Origin: Magnetococcales bacterium WMHbin3
Lineage (GTDB): Bacteria > Pseudomonadota > Magnetococcia > Magnetococcales > Magnetaquicoccaceae
NCBI GenBank assembly: GCA_002753185.1
Contig: PDZX01000003.1
Coordinates: 62,001-126,000, forward strand
Direction: 5' to 3'
DNA: 64,000 nt
Position numbers and translations under genes: made by a program. Below the pieces are notes generated by a model. That model ran no database searches. It was not told the DNA's origin and saw nothing but the letters and a program-made list of their open reading frames with translations. Shown piece by piece: positions 45,804 to 54,867 of this stretch (position 1 is its first letter; the number at the start of each line of letters is the position of its first letter).

Positions 45804-47613
45804 GTTCCATGGGATCGTCCCCCGGCATGATCCGGAAGGCGAATTTTTCCAGCAGCTTGCGCATCGGTTTGTTGTCCAGGCGCACCACGCAGAGCATCCC
45901 GGCCAGGTTGCGTTGCCGGGCGATGTCGATCATGGTGGTCAGCAGCACTCCGGCCATGCCCTTGGCCCGGCTGGACTCGCGCACCACGAAGCTGGCCTCC
46001 CCCAAGTTGTCGTGTTCCATCCAATAATAGTGGCCCACCGCCAGGATCGTCTCCCGCGGCCCCTTGCGCCGCACGATGCACAGGGCCAGATCGCGGCTCT
46101 GGTTGACATTGACGACGCTGCTGGCCTTCTGCCGCGACATCCCGTCCGGACGGTAACGGTAGCGTTGCAGCACCGTCTCCTCGTCATGGGAGTAGAAGAA
46201 CTCCTGAAAGATCCGTCCGTCGGCGGGGCGCAACGGGCGCAGGAAATAGGTGTTGCCCTTCAGGTTCAACCGGATATCCTGGGGATCGCCCAGCTCCTCG
46301 ACGCGGCTGGGAGGGTTGACGAGGTATTCCGGCACCCAGTGCTGGGTGCGCATCTGGGAGAGCAGTTGATCGCGGAATGCCGGATGGGCCACCTGGATCA
46401 GTTCCAGGGCGCGTTCCCGGATGCTTTTGCCGCGCAGGGTGGCGATGCCGTACTCGGTCACCACGTAATGGACATCCCCGCGCGAGGTCACCACGCCCGA
46501 CCCCTCGGTCAGGAAGGGGACGATCTTGGAGAGGGTCCCGTTCTTGGCGGTGGAGGGGAGGGCGATGATGGGACGGCCCCCCTGGCTCATGGCGGCCCCG
46601 CGGATGAAGTCCACCTGTCCGCCGATGCCGCTGTAGAAGCGCCGGCCCACCGAATCGGAGACCACCTGGCCGGTCAGATCCACCTCGATGGCGCTGTTGA
46701 TGGCGATCATGTTCTGATTGCGGGCGATCACCGTCGGGCTGTTGACGTACTCGGAGGGGTGAAACTCGATGTGGGGGTTTTCGTGTACGAAGTCGTAGAG
46801 CTTCTGGGTGCCCATGCAGAAGGAGGCGATGATCTTGCCGGGGTGGAGGCTCTTGTGCGCGTTGTTGATCACCCCGGAACGGAACAGCTCGATCACCCCG
46901 TCGGAGAACATCTCGGTGTGAATGCCGAGATTCTTGTGGTGGCCGAGGCTGCGGAGCACGGCGTCGGGGATGCGGCCGATGCCCATTTGCAGGGTGCAGC
47001 CATCCTCGATCAGCGAGGCGACGTAGCGGCCGATGCGCAGAGTGGTCTCATCCAGTTCCGGTGGGGCGAGGACCGGCATGGGGATGTCGGCCTCGATGGC
47101 GGCGTGGATCGAACTGACGTGAATGAAACTCTGCCCGTAGGTGCGGGGTACCGAGGGGTTGAACTGGGCGATGACGCAGCGCGCCGACTTCCAGGCCGCC
47201 GAGACGATGTCCACCGATGGCCCCAGGGAGCAGTAGCCGTAGCGATCCGGGGGGGTGACCTGGATCAGGGCCACGTCCAGGGGGAGGACGCCGTTGCCGA
47301 ACAGGCCGGGAATCTCGGAGAGGAAGCAGGGGGTGTAATCGGCGATGCCCGCCGCCACCGCGTTGCGCGTGCCGGGACCGAGGAACAGGGAGTTGACGTT
47401 GAAACTGCGTCCGTACCTGGCGTCGGTCCACGGGTGGGGTCCCAGGATGAGGATGTGGATCATCTCCAGATCGCGGAATGCGCCGGCATTCTTGACCAGG
47501 TCCCCGGTCAGGGCATGGGGACAGGCCGCGTTGGAGCCGATGAAGACCCGGTTGCCGGATTTGAGGTACTTCTTCCAACTGGTGAGTTGCGGGGGCATGG
47601 TGAAGGCGGACAT
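45751..47613 (-). CDS. Acetyl-CoA hydrolase/transferase fused to a GNAT acetyltransferase domain
   Basis: A 620-residue fusion. Residues 1-430 form a family-I CoA-transferase of the 4-hydroxybutyrate/acetate type: MGIGRIPDAVL, INSAIEVDLTGQV with the likely catalytic glutamate, GGQVDFIRGA, and TEYGIATLRGKSIRERA. Residues about 450-605 form a GNAT domain (YFLRPLRPADGRIFQEFFY; VRESSRAKGMAGVLL as the acetyl-CoA loop). Similar fusions occur in proteobacteria, perhaps linking CoA-thioester metabolism to protein acetylation; that role is inference. It is convergent with and overlaps the diguanylate cyclase gene. Confidence 0.88.
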   Translation of the reverse strand: MSAFTMPPQLTSWKKYLKSGNRVFIGSNAACPHALTGDLVKNAGAFRDLEMIHILILGPHPWTDARYGRSFNVNSLFLGPGTRNAVAAGIADYTPCFLSEIPGLFGNGVLPLDVALIQVTPPDRYGYCSLGPSVDIVSAAWKSARCVIAQFNPSVPRTYGQSFIHVSSIHAAIEADIPMPVLAPPELDETTLRIGRYVASLIEDGCTLQMGIGRIPDAVLRSLGHHKNLGIHTEMFSDGVIELFRSGVINNAHKSLHPGKIIASFCMGTQKLYDFVHENPHIEFHPSEYVNSPTVIARNQNMIAINSAIEVDLTGQVVSDSVGRRFYSGIGGQVDFIRGAAMSQGGRPIIALPSTAKNGTLSKIVPFLTEGSGVVTSRGDVHYVVTEYGIATLRGKSIRERALELIQVAHPAFRDQLLSQMRTQHWVPEYLVNPPSRVEELGDPQDIRLNLKGNTYFLRPLRPADGRIFQEFFYSHDEETVLQRYRYRPDGMSRQKASSVVNVNQSRDLALCIVRRKGPRETILAVGHYYWMEHDNLGEASFVVRESSRAKGMAGVLLTTMIDIARQRNLAGMLCVVRLDNKPMRKLLEKFAFRIMPGDDPMELRMVLPIATPAEPPPPG

Positions 47614-47690
47614 GTCGCTCCTTGCCGGACGGGCGGGTCGGGGTTTGCGGGGTGCCTCCCATCATCCCGCAAACGTGTCCGTTTGCCAAG

Positions 47691-47912
47691 TCATCCCGGT
47701 TGCATGTTGCTTTTCTGCAGGGCTGCGGTGGAGATGTTCACCGAATAGGCCTTGGCGGACATGAAATTGGGCAGCGAGTTCTGTTGATTGATCTCCTGCA
47801 GGGTGGTTCCGGAGACGTTGTGGGTCTTTTGGACGATCTGTTTGGTGGCCTGACTGGCACGCACGGAGTTCATGCTGTAGACTTCGGACATGAGGCTGCT
47901 GACGTTGTTCAT
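47691..47912 (-). CDS. Small polar protein of unknown function
   Basis: A 73-residue protein rich in Ser, Asn, Gln and Thr (MNNVSSLMSEVYSMNSVRAS), with no signal peptide and no cysteine. An AAGGA site lies about 10 bases upstream. The composition recalls small flagellar or secreted proteins, but no family is recognised. It lies alone between the CoA-transferase gene and the next small gene. Confidence 0.5.
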   Translation of the reverse strand: MNNVSSLMSEVYSMNSVRASQATKQIVQKTHNVSGTTLQEINQQNSLPNFMSAKAYSVNISTAALQKSNMQPG

Positions 47913-48023
47913 CGGAGCGATCCTTCTTGGTGCAAGAGTGGATTCAGGTTATATATCCTTGCTGGAACCCCCAAGCAAGAATCGCTCCAGGATGAACGGT
48001 GGTCGGGCGAAATCGGGATGTCG

Positions 48024-48410
48024 TCAGGCGTTCGACAGATGGGCCATCCGCCGGGCATGCGGCAAATTCTGCTTGCAAGGCGGCGCGGGCGGCAGGGATT
48101 GGCGTTGGAGGAGGCTCAGGGAGACGGATTGTCTCAGGAGGGCGCGGCGCACGGAATCCGGGGCCATGTCCAGTTGGTGACACACCCAGATAAAGGAGCC
48201 GACGCCATCGCGCCTGGCGGTGATCCATTCGATGGCCGCATTGCGGGTGCGGGTCTCTTGAAGATCGAGGATGGCCCGTTCCATGACGGCGGCCCAGAGT
48301 TTTTTGGCGCTGTCATCCTCCATGGCGTGGCATTCCGGCTGTGCCGCACGGACGAAGGGCCGGGGCGCGAGGGAAGCGATCCGCGGGTGGGGTTTGGATG
48401 AGAGTTGCAT
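48024..48410 (-). CDS. Small putative DNA-binding-like protein
   Basis: A 128-residue protein from the ATG at 48410, which follows AGGAGG at a good distance; the longer open frame to 48575 is not supported. The centre (NAAIEWITARRDGVGSFIWV, then CHQLDMAPDSVRRALL) has the W-I...F-x-x-V/I-C-x-x-L-x-x-x-P-x-x-V/I-R pattern seen in small uncharacterised proteobacterial proteins and resembles a helix-turn-helix. Function is unknown; the C-terminal tail is basic and proline-rich. Confidence 0.55.
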   Translation of the reverse strand: MQLSSKPHPRIASLAPRPFVRAAQPECHAMEDDSAKKLWAAVMERAILDLQETRTRNAAIEWITARRDGVGSFIWVCHQLDMAPDSVRRALLRQSVSLSLLQRQSLPPAPPCKQNLPHARRMAHLSNA

Positions 48411-48544
48411 GATGGTGTCCTCCTGGTGTTGAATAGCGGTTAAACGAAAGCAAGCAGGATGTGTGCCAGCTTTGTTTAACCGCGTCTTGCGCTGCCAGGA
48501 GAGGGGGCGGGTTATGGAAAGCGTCAAAAAGAGGGCACGGTGGT

Positions 48545-49399
48545 TCAGTGGAAGACGATGGTGCGGCCCTGCCACTGCATGACCTTGTGCTCAACGAATT
48601 TGCGCACCGCCGAGGCCAGGACCTGCTTTTCGATATCCGAGCCGAGTTGTTTCATGTCCGCCACCGAGAAGCGGTGGTTGACCCGCGTCACGTCCTGGAT
48701 GATGATCGGTCCTTCGTCCAGTTCCCTGGTGACGAAGTGGGCGGTGGCCCCGATCAGCTTGACGCCCCGGCGATAGGCCTGTTCGTAGGGGTCGTTGCCG
48801 ATGAAGGAGGGGAGAAAGGAGTGGTGGATGTTGATGATCGGCGCGGACACCTGACGCAGGAACTCCTCGGAGAGGATCTTCATGTAGCGGGCCAACACCA
48901 CCAGATCGGGTTGCAGGAGTTGCAGGACCTCCAGTTGGCGGCTTTCGAACGCATGGGCATCGCCCACGGTGGGGATGTGGTGGAAGGGGATCTCCAACTG
49001 CTCGGCGATGGGGGCGATTTCGAGGTGGTTGCTGACGATGGCCAGCAGGGAGATGTTGAGGTCATTGCTCAGATGGCGGGAGATGATCTCCATGGGGCAG
49101 GGGAGGGTCTTGGAGCAGAACATCACCACGCCGGGGCGTTCCATGGGGTCGTGGAAGGCGTACTCCATGTCGAGTTCGGCGGCGACGGCGCGGAATTTCG
49201 CCTGCCAGGTGCGGATGTCCTGCCTGGCCGACTCCTCCCGGCCCACGATGCGCATGAAGAAGCGCCCGTCTTCGGTGTGTTGCGCCAGATCGAGAATATT
49301 GAGATTCTCGTTGGCGAAGAAGTTGGTGATGCGCGCCACCAGACCGACACGGTCCGGGGAGTGGCACAGAAAAACGATGGTGGAAGGTTCGGGACGCAT
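48545..49399 (-). CDS. purU: Formyltetrahydrofolate deformylase
   Basis: A 284-residue enzyme that hydrolyses 10-formyl-THF to formate and THF. An N-terminal ACT domain (FLCHSPDRVGLVARITNFF) is followed by the formyl-transferase fold with NIHHSFLPSF, and then the DEGPIIIQDVTRVNH region. The ATG at 49399 follows AAGGATCC; a TTG at 49414 overlapping the upstream stop is less likely. It is the last gene of the long minus-strand run that starts at hflK. Formate release by PurU feeds PurT-type purine synthesis. Confidence 0.95.
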   Translation of the reverse strand: MRPEPSTIVFLCHSPDRVGLVARITNFFANENLNILDLAQHTEDGRFFMRIVGREESARQDIRTWQAKFRAVAAELDMEYAFHDPMERPGVVMFCSKTLPCPMEIISRHLSNDLNISLLAIVSNHLEIAPIAEQLEIPFHHIPTVGDAHAFESRQLEVLQLLQPDLVVLARYMKILSEEFLRQVSAPIINIHHSFLPSFIGNDPYEQAYRRGVKLIGATAHFVTRELDEGPIIIQDVTRVNHRFSVADMKQLGSDIEKQVLASAVRKFVEHKVMQWQGRTIVFH

Positions 49400-49410
49400 G
49401 GCGGATCCTT

Positions 49411-50079
49411 TCAATACCCGGTGGCGGTCTCATCCAGGTCAGGGCGGCGATTGACCAGGGATTCCAGCAGATACAACTCTTCGTCGGTATGGTTGAGCAT
49501 GGGCGCCTTGACGGGCGCCGAGGAACCGGAGAGATGGCGGGAGGCGTGATGGCGCGACTCCAGGGGGATGACCTCTTCCGGGTTGGCGTGCATGCGGATG
49601 TCGATGCGGCCATAACAGAGGCACAGATAGTCCCGCTCCGGTTCGGCTTGCAGAAAGATGCCCGTGCCGCGAATGCCGATGGTGGCAGTGGGTACTTTCA
49701 GGTTTTTGGGTCCGGGGCCAAAGACCGACAGAATCCTGCCGGAATGCAGGGTGAACCCCGTGCTCGACATGGGCCGGCGGGCGTCGGCGGGCTGGAAGGA
49801 GACACGGGTGTTGGGGCCGATCAGGAAGGCGTCCTCTCCCATCACGACGGTCACCCGGCCCTGCCCGGAGGTGGCGACGGTCTGTCCCGGACGGATGATG
49901 GTCTCCGGGCCAGCCGGTCGTTCATCGACGGTGAGTGCTCCCTCCAGTTGATGAATCTCCTGGCGCAGGGGTTTTTTTGCGCACCCTCCGGCACCCATGC
50001 ACAATGTCAGGCCAAACATGACGCCCCTTTGCAGGAAGTCGCGGCGGTGCATGTGTTCGTGTGGGCGGGAAGGTTTCAT
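49411..50079 (-). CDS. FecR-domain lipoprotein with Tat-like signal
   Basis: A 222-residue protein. The N-terminus has a twin-arginine motif (HRRDFLQRG), a hydrophobic stretch and a possible lipobox ending GAGGC, so export by Tat and lipid anchoring are likely. The body is a FecR-type beta domain (IIRPGQTVATSGQGRVTVVMGEDAFLIG; TIGIRGTGIFL). Other FecR-domain proteins sense or bind cell-surface ligands. The ATG overlaps the DUF4276 stop as ATGA, so it is coupled to the AAA/DUF4276 pair, and purU follows 11 bases later. Confidence 0.78.
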   Translation of the reverse strand: MKPSRPHEHMHRRDFLQRGVMFGLTLCMGAGGCAKKPLRQEIHQLEGALTVDERPAGPETIIRPGQTVATSGQGRVTVVMGEDAFLIGPNTRVSFQPADARRPMSSTGFTLHSGRILSVFGPGPKNLKVPTATIGIRGTGIFLQAEPERDYLCLCYGRIDIRMHANPEEVIPLESRHHASRHLSGSSAPVKAPMLNHTDEELYLLESLVNRRPDLDETATGY

Positions 50080-50627
50080 GGCTGCAAGGAGCGGATTCCG
50101 GAAATCAGGTTGTTGAAACTGACGGATCGATTGGCGACGAGATCGAGATGCGGGGCGATGGCGCGGGATCCTGAGACCTTTTGATAGTATTTGTTGGTCA
50201 GAGCGATCAGTTCCATGGAAGGATTCTCCAGGTGGTCGGGGTCGCGAAATTTGGCTTTATTCTGTAGTGGCGCCAGACCGGTCAGGCCCAATCCTTTCTC
50301 CACGGCTGTCAAGTCGCCAAGATAAAAGCTTTCCAACTCCCGGCAGGCGATCCGGATCAGGGCATCGTTGCGGCCAGCCTGTTCGCAGAGGTTTTGCAGA
50401 TGCACCTTGATTTTCATGCAGTCGCCGGAATCCTGGTCCCTGAGGACGATGAACCGGGAGTCGGGCACAAGCCAGCCGCGTAGTTTGGGGGACAGTTGTT
50501 TTTCCAGATCCTGTTTGCCCTTGAAAACGATGCACAGGAAATCAGTATCCGGCAACAGTCTTGGCATAATGGCCTGCAACATCTCCCTGGCGGAAGGTTC
50601 CTCCAGCAGGAATACCAGCATGGTCAT
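50076..50627 (-). CDS. DUF4276 TOPRIM-like protein paired with AAA ATPase
   Basis: A 183-residue protein with the DUF4276 layout: FLLEEPSAREML (acidic TOPRIM-like first motif), KGKQDLEKQL, VLRDQDSGDC (DxD), and CRELESFYLGDLTAVEKGLG. TOPRIM-type folds cut or bind nucleic acid. The ATG at 50627 overlaps the AAA ATPase stop (ATGA), the usual order for these pairs. ABC-type ATPase + TOPRIM pairs include the PARIS (AriA/AriB), OLD and AbiL anti-phage systems; whether this pair acts in defence is inference. Confidence 0.8.
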   Translation of the reverse strand: MTMLVFLLEEPSAREMLQAIMPRLLPDTDFLCIVFKGKQDLEKQLSPKLRGWLVPDSRFIVLRDQDSGDCMKIKVHLQNLCEQAGRNDALIRIACRELESFYLGDLTAVEKGLGLTGLAPLQNKAKFRDPDHLENPSMELIALTNKYYQKVSGSRAIAPHLDLVANRSVSFNNLISGIRSLQP

Positions 50628-51829
50628 TGAGGATCCGCCTCCGTGAACAGCCCCTGCTCCCACAGCGCTCCCATTTGATCCCCCTGCGCCATGTAGGCGG
50701 AGATCTGGGGGTCTTCTTGTGCACGTTTGACTTGCGTGTATCCGTTTTTTTTGACCAGCCAGAAAACCTCCTCCACACGGGCGGCGTTGAGAAAAGCGGG
50801 GGAGTGGGTCGAAACGAAGACTTGCCCTTCTTTTTTGGTGTGTGCATAAGCGCGAAACTCTTCCGCCAGTTCCCAAAGCAGTTTCGGATAGAGTTGGTTT
50901 TCCGGCTCTTCCACGCACAGCAAGGGGTGGGGTGCGGGGTCGTAAAGCAGCGTCAGATAGGCGAACATCTTGAGCGTCCCATCCGAGACATATTTGTCGA
51001 TGAACGGATCCTGGAACGACCCGTCCTTGAATTTCAGGAGCAGACGGCCATCCCGGGTCTGTTCCGGTTCGATTTCCTCAATGCCTGGGACGCGTCGTTT
51101 CATTCGTTCGATAATCAGAGCAAAGCGGCCATCCTGGTCATTGTTTTCGAACATCCGGTTTGCCACTAGTTGCAGGTTGTCGCCGGTCACCGAAAGATGA
51201 TCGACATAACCGGACGCATCCTTGCTACCCCGCGCGGCCTTGATGTGAAAGTCGGAGATATGCCAGTTTTCGATGAGGCGGCGTAGCGCGTTGGCGGCTT
51301 TGAAACGTTCGAACTGCCCCAACCCTTTCACGGCCAGGATATCGGCCTTGTCGAGCGTTTGGTCTTCCGGTGTTAATTTTTCTTTTGTTTTGTTGAAATC
51401 TTGTTCGTTTGTGACAGCACGCCCACTGCCGTTGGAAAAATCGAGGAAGTGATAGGGAGAACCGTGAACGCCCCGTTTATAACGGAGGATTTCCCGATGC
51501 ACGACGATCTGTCGGTCATGGCGTTTGATTTCCAGCAAATAGGTTACAAGGCGATTTACATCGGTAATCGGCATGCGGAATTGGATTTCGATCCCGATAG
51601 CCTCCTCCTTGTCCACGCCCCGGCTGATGACCTCATCGAAACCGCCACGATTCTGCAATGCCCTGGTAACATTGAACGTCAGGCAATCCTTGAGAAAACC
51701 GAAAAGATCGAACAGCGTGGTCTTGCCGGTTCCGTTGGCGCCCACCAGGATGCAAAATCGTGGCAAGTTGGTCAGGGTGACGTCCCGGAAGGACTTGAAA
51801 TTGCGCAGACGGATCGATTCGATCTGCAT
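50624..51829 (-). CDS. AAA/ABC-type ATPase (AAA_21, OLD/AriA-like)
   Basis: A 401-residue SMC/ABC-like ATPase. It begins IESIRLRNFKSFRDV with Walker A GANGTGKT (residues 30-37). The signature YVSDGTLKMFAYL, Walker B LLCVEEPENQLYP and the switch STHSPAFL follow. There is no transmembrane or nuclease domain in the same chain; the TOPRIM-like partner is the next gene. Its ATG lies one base after the fabH stop (TGAGATG), so it is translated as part of the hflK-fabH operon rather than from a separate unit. Confidence 0.88.
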   Translation of the reverse strand: MQIESIRLRNFKSFRDVTLTNLPRFCILVGANGTGKTTLFDLFGFLKDCLTFNVTRALQNRGGFDEVISRGVDKEEAIGIEIQFRMPITDVNRLVTYLLEIKRHDRQIVVHREILRYKRGVHGSPYHFLDFSNGSGRAVTNEQDFNKTKEKLTPEDQTLDKADILAVKGLGQFERFKAANALRRLIENWHISDFHIKAARGSKDASGYVDHLSVTGDNLQLVANRMFENNDQDGRFALIIERMKRRVPGIEEIEPEQTRDGRLLLKFKDGSFQDPFIDKYVSDGTLKMFAYLTLLYDPAPHPLLCVEEPENQLYPKLLWELAEEFRAYAHTKKEGQVFVSTHSPAFLNAARVEEVFWLVKKNGYTQVKRAQEDPQISAYMAQGDQMGALWEQGLFTEADPQ

Positions 51830-51830
51830 C

Positions 51831-52799
51831 TCACCACCTGACCAGCGCCGACCCCCAGGTGAAACCGCCGCCGAAGGCGACCATCAGGACCCGGTGGCCG
51901 GGTTGGATGCGCCCGGCGCGCACCACCTCGTCCAGGGCCAGGGGCACGCTCGCCGCCGAGGTGTTGCCGTGGCGCTCCACGGTCACCGCCACCCGCTCCA
52001 TGGGCATGCCCAGCCGCCTGGCCGTGTTCTGGATGATGCGGATGTTGGCCTGATGCGGCACCAGCCAGTCGATCTGCTCCTTGGTGAGGCCGTTGGCCTC
52101 CAGACATTCGTCCACACTCCCTTCCAGCGCCCTGACCGCCTGCTTGAACACCTCGTTGCCCAACATGCGGATCGTCCCCAGATTGCCCTTGGAAACCCCG
52201 CCGCTGGTGTACAACAGATCCGCCTGGGAGCCGTCGGCGTGCAGATGGGTGGAGAGAATGCCACGCTTGCCGTCCTTGTCCGCCTCCAGAACCACCGCCC
52301 CAGCCCCGTCGCCGAACAGGATGCAGGTCCCCCGGTCGTTCCAGTCCAGGATGCGCGACAGGGTCTCGGCGCCGATCACCAGCACCCGCTGACAGGCGCG
52401 GGTGCGAATGAACTGATCGGCGATCGACAACGCATAAATGAACCCGGAACAGACCGCCTGGATGTCGAAGGCGGGCATGCGGCTGGTGCTGCCACCCAGC
52501 TTGTGCTGCACGATGGTGGCGGTGGAAGGGAAGATCAGGTCCGGCGTGGTGGTGGCCGTCAGGATGAGATCCAGATCGCCCACCTTCAAATCTGCCGCCT
52601 CCAGGGCATTGCGGGCCGCTTGCGTCGCGAGATCCGAGGTGGTCTCCCCCTCGGCGGCCATGCGCCGCTCCACGATCCCGGTCCTCTCCCGGATCCACGC
52701 GTCGGAGGTCTCCACCATCCGCGCCAGATCGTGATTGGTCACCCTTTTTTCCGGCAAGTAGGATCCGGTTCCCGTGATCCTCGCCCTGGGCATCGTCAT
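51831..52799 (-). CDS. fabH: Beta-ketoacyl-ACP synthase III
   Basis: A 322-residue enzyme that starts fatty-acid chains from acetyl-CoA and malonyl-ACP. The catalytic triad is visible: C117 in AVCSGF, His in VPHQANIRI and Asn in HGNTSAAS. Start overlaps the plsX stop as ATGA. plsX-fabH linkage is classical; here the next gene is an AAA ATPase instead of fabD. Confidence 0.96.
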   Translation of the reverse strand: MTMPRARITGTGSYLPEKRVTNHDLARMVETSDAWIRERTGIVERRMAAEGETTSDLATQAARNALEAADLKVGDLDLILTATTTPDLIFPSTATIVQHKLGGSTSRMPAFDIQAVCSGFIYALSIADQFIRTRACQRVLVIGAETLSRILDWNDRGTCILFGDGAGAVVLEADKDGKRGILSTHLHADGSQADLLYTSGGVSKGNLGTIRMLGNEVFKQAVRALEGSVDECLEANGLTKEQIDWLVPHQANIRIIQNTARRLGMPMERVAVTVERHGNTSAASVPLALDEVVRAGRIQPGHRVLMVAFGGGFTWGSALVRW

Positions 52800-53821
52800 G
52801 CCGTATTCCCCTCGTCCGCAGCGAGCGCCTGGGCCTCTCGCCGGATCTTTTCGTTGACACGGTTCTCCGCCAGACCCACCGCCTTGCCGATGGCCCGGCT
52901 GAACGCAAACGGATCGGCGGAACCGTGGCTCTTGACCACGATTCCGTTGAGTCCCAACAGGATGGCGCCGTTGTACTTGCGCGGGTCCACCCGGTCACGG
53001 AAGGCGCGCAGGGCGGGACGCGCCGCCAGATAACCGAGCCGGGTCCAAAGGGAGGCCCCGAAGGATTCGCGCAGGAAATGGGTCAGCAGACGCGCCAACC
53101 CCTCCGTGGTCTTGAGGCTCACGTTGCCCACGAAGCCGTCGCACACCACCACGTCCACATCGCCCATGAAGATGTCCGACGCCTCGACGTTGCCCACGAA
53201 CCGCTCTCCGAGCCGGTTGCGCAGAATCTCGGCCGCCTCCTTGACCACCTCGTTGCCCTTGATCTCCTCCTCGCCGATGTTGAGCAGGCCGATCCTGGGA
53301 CGCGGCAGTCCCAACACCGCCGTGGCATACACCTTGCCCATCATGGCGAACTGACCGAGATGCTCTGCGGTGCAATCCACGTTCGCGCCCACATCCAGCA
53401 TCAGGGTCTGCCCCTTGATGGAAGGGAGCATCCCGGCGATGGCGGGACGATCCACGCCGGGCAGGGTCTTGAGTACATAACGGGCCGTGGCCATCAGGGC
53501 GCCGGTGTTCCCGGCGGAGACGAAGGCATCCGCCTCCCCCGCCTTGACCAGATTGGCCCCCACCCGCATGGAGGAGTCCTTCTTGGTGCGCAGGGCCACG
53601 GAAGGCTTTTCCGCCATCCCCACCACCTCGCTGGCCGGATGGATCCGCAACCGGCGTCGCTCCTCTCCGTGACGGGCCAACTCCGTTTCGATGGCGTAGG
53701 GCTTGCCGACCAGGATGAACTCGACCTCCGGGTGTTCGCGCGCGGCGAGGATGGCGCCCTCCACCGGCGCGCCGGGGGCGTTGTCACCCCCCATGGCATC
53801 CAGGGCGATGCGGACGAGCAT
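52796..53821 (-). CDS. plsX: Phosphate acyltransferase PlsX
   Basis: A 341-residue enzyme that makes acyl-phosphate from acyl-ACP for phospholipid synthesis. It begins [12 protein letters not shown] and contains [22 protein letters not shown], and [12 protein letters not shown]. Length is normal. It is 25 bases downstream of rpmF and overlaps fabH. Confidence 0.96.
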   Translation of the reverse strand: MLVRIALDAMGGDNAPGAPVEGAILAAREHPEVEFILVGKPYAIETELARHGEERRRLRIHPASEVVGMAEKPSVALRTKKDSSMRVGANLVKAGEADAFVSAGNTGALMATARYVLKTLPGVDRPAIAGMLPSIKGQTLMLDVGANVDCTAEHLGQFAMMGKVYATAVLGLPRPRIGLLNIGEEEIKGNEVVKEAAEILRNRLGERFVGNVEASDIFMGDVDVVVCDGFVGNVSLKTTEGLARLLTHFLRESFGASLWTRLGYLAARPALRAFRDRVDPRKYNGAILLGLNGIVVKSHGSADPFAFSRAIGKAVGLAENRVNEKIRREAQALAADEGNTA

Positions 53822-53846
53822 GATGGCGGGTCCGGCGCTGGGAGTC

Positions 53847-54032
53847 TCAGGCGTTACCCTTGACCGTCATTACTTCCTTGCCCTTGTACCAGCCGCAGTG
53901 CGGGCAGACCCGATGCGGGGGGCGCGGCTCCTGGCAGTTGGGGCACAAGGCGAGGGAGGGGGTCTTCAGGGCGTTGTGGGAACGCCGGAGACCGCCACGC
54001 GCGGACGAGGATTTCTTCTTGGGAACTGCCAT
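53847..54032 (-). CDS. rpmF: 50S ribosomal protein L32
   Basis: A 61-residue bL32 with MAVPKKKSSSARGGLRRSHN and a complete zinc ribbon (C30-x2-C33 and C43-x2-C46). The four-cysteine form is the zinc-binding type. It lies between DUF177 and plsX, the conserved bacterial order. Confidence 0.96.
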   Translation of the reverse strand: MAVPKKKSSSARGGLRRSHNALKTPSLALCPNCQEPRPPHRVCPHCGWYKGKEVMTVKGNA

Positions 54033-54042
54033 GGTTCGCTCC

Positions 54043-54663
54043 TTAAACTTTGTAGAATTGGCTCAGCACGGCGAATGGGCCTGACGGTTTCGCCTTGTGA
54101 CAAGCACAGGGGGTTTGGTTCAAATCCGCGCCGCAACCGGCGCACAACCCGGCGCACGTCTCCATGCACAGGGGATTCATGGGCAGGGTGAGCAGCAACT
54201 CCTCCTCCACGAGGTGTTTCATCTTCAGAACGCCATCCGGCAGGAATACCACATCTTCCTCGATTTGCCACCGTTTGTTCTTCATCGCCGGGTCCTGGCC
54301 GGCGGCGAAGCAGGCGTCGATGGTCGCCTCCAGGTCGAGGGGGAATTCCGTCAGGCAGCGCGAGCAGGCCAGTCGCATCCGGCACCAGCCCCGGCCCAAC
54401 ACCCGGATGCGGGGTCTGCTCTCCCGCATGATCGGCGTGGCCATCACATGCAACTCCACCGGTCCCTCCACCGTGCCGGCCTCTCCCAGTTCCACGAGGG
54501 AGGCGGGCGGGACGATCCCGTGGGCGGTCCAGGGGGTCGAACGGTGGGCCAGGGAAGCCAGTTCCAGGGCCACGCCGCTCAGATCCCGCGGCTCCTCTCC
54601 GCGAAAGCCGCGGGTCAGGGAGTGGAACGGGTCGGTGAAATCCATCGGATAGCCGGTTTCCAT
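54043..54663 (-). CDS. DUF177/YceD family protein, 23S rRNA accumulation factor-like
   Basis: A 206-residue protein with the DUF177 layout: GRGWCRMRLACSRCLTEF, DLEATI, and a C-terminal cluster CAGLCAGCGADLN. The five or more cysteines suggest a metal site, as in many YceD proteins. YceD helps 23S rRNA accumulate. The start at 54663 is placed 5 bases after the DUF2065 stop; longer in-frame starts overlap that gene. It is followed by rpmF after 10 bases. Confidence 0.88.
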   Translation of the reverse strand: METGYPMDFTDPFHSLTRGFRGEEPRDLSGVALELASLAHRSTPWTAHGIVPPASLVELGEAGTVEGPVELHVMATPIMRESRPRIRVLGRGWCRMRLACSRCLTEFPLDLEATIDACFAAGQDPAMKNKRWQIEEDVVFLPDGVLKMKHLVEEELLLTLPMNPLCMETCAGLCAGCGADLNQTPCACHKAKPSGPFAVLSQFYKV

Positions 54664-54668
54664 GCGTG

Positions 54669-54854
54669 TCAACCTCTTGCCAGCCAGATCACCAACAAGC
54701 CGATGGCCATGAGCGCGAATCCGGTGCGCCGCAAGATCGCATCCGGCAGTTCGACGATTTTGATCACCCACAGCCGCATGCGTTCGGGCGCCACGAAATA
54801 GGGCATCCCTTCCATGATCAGCATCAGGCCGAATGCGCTCAGAAACGCTTTCAT
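54669..54854 (-). CDS. DUF2065 small membrane protein
   Basis: A 61-residue protein with two membrane helices (GLMLIMEGMPYFVAPERMR and TGFALMAIGLLVIWLA). The G-L-x-L-x-x-E-G-x-P-Y pattern is diagnostic for DUF2065, usually found next to hflC. Function is unknown. It sits 13 bases downstream of hflC. Confidence 0.88.
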   Translation of the reverse strand: MKAFLSAFGLMLIMEGMPYFVAPERMRLWVIKIVELPDAILRRTGFALMAIGLLVIWLARG

Positions 54855-54867
54855 GGCGTCCGTTTCT

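Noticed and set aside
49400-49414. TTG start of purU overlapping the FecR stop
   Set aside because: The ATG at 49399 has a better ribosome-binding site and matches the family N-terminus; the TTG would add five residues.
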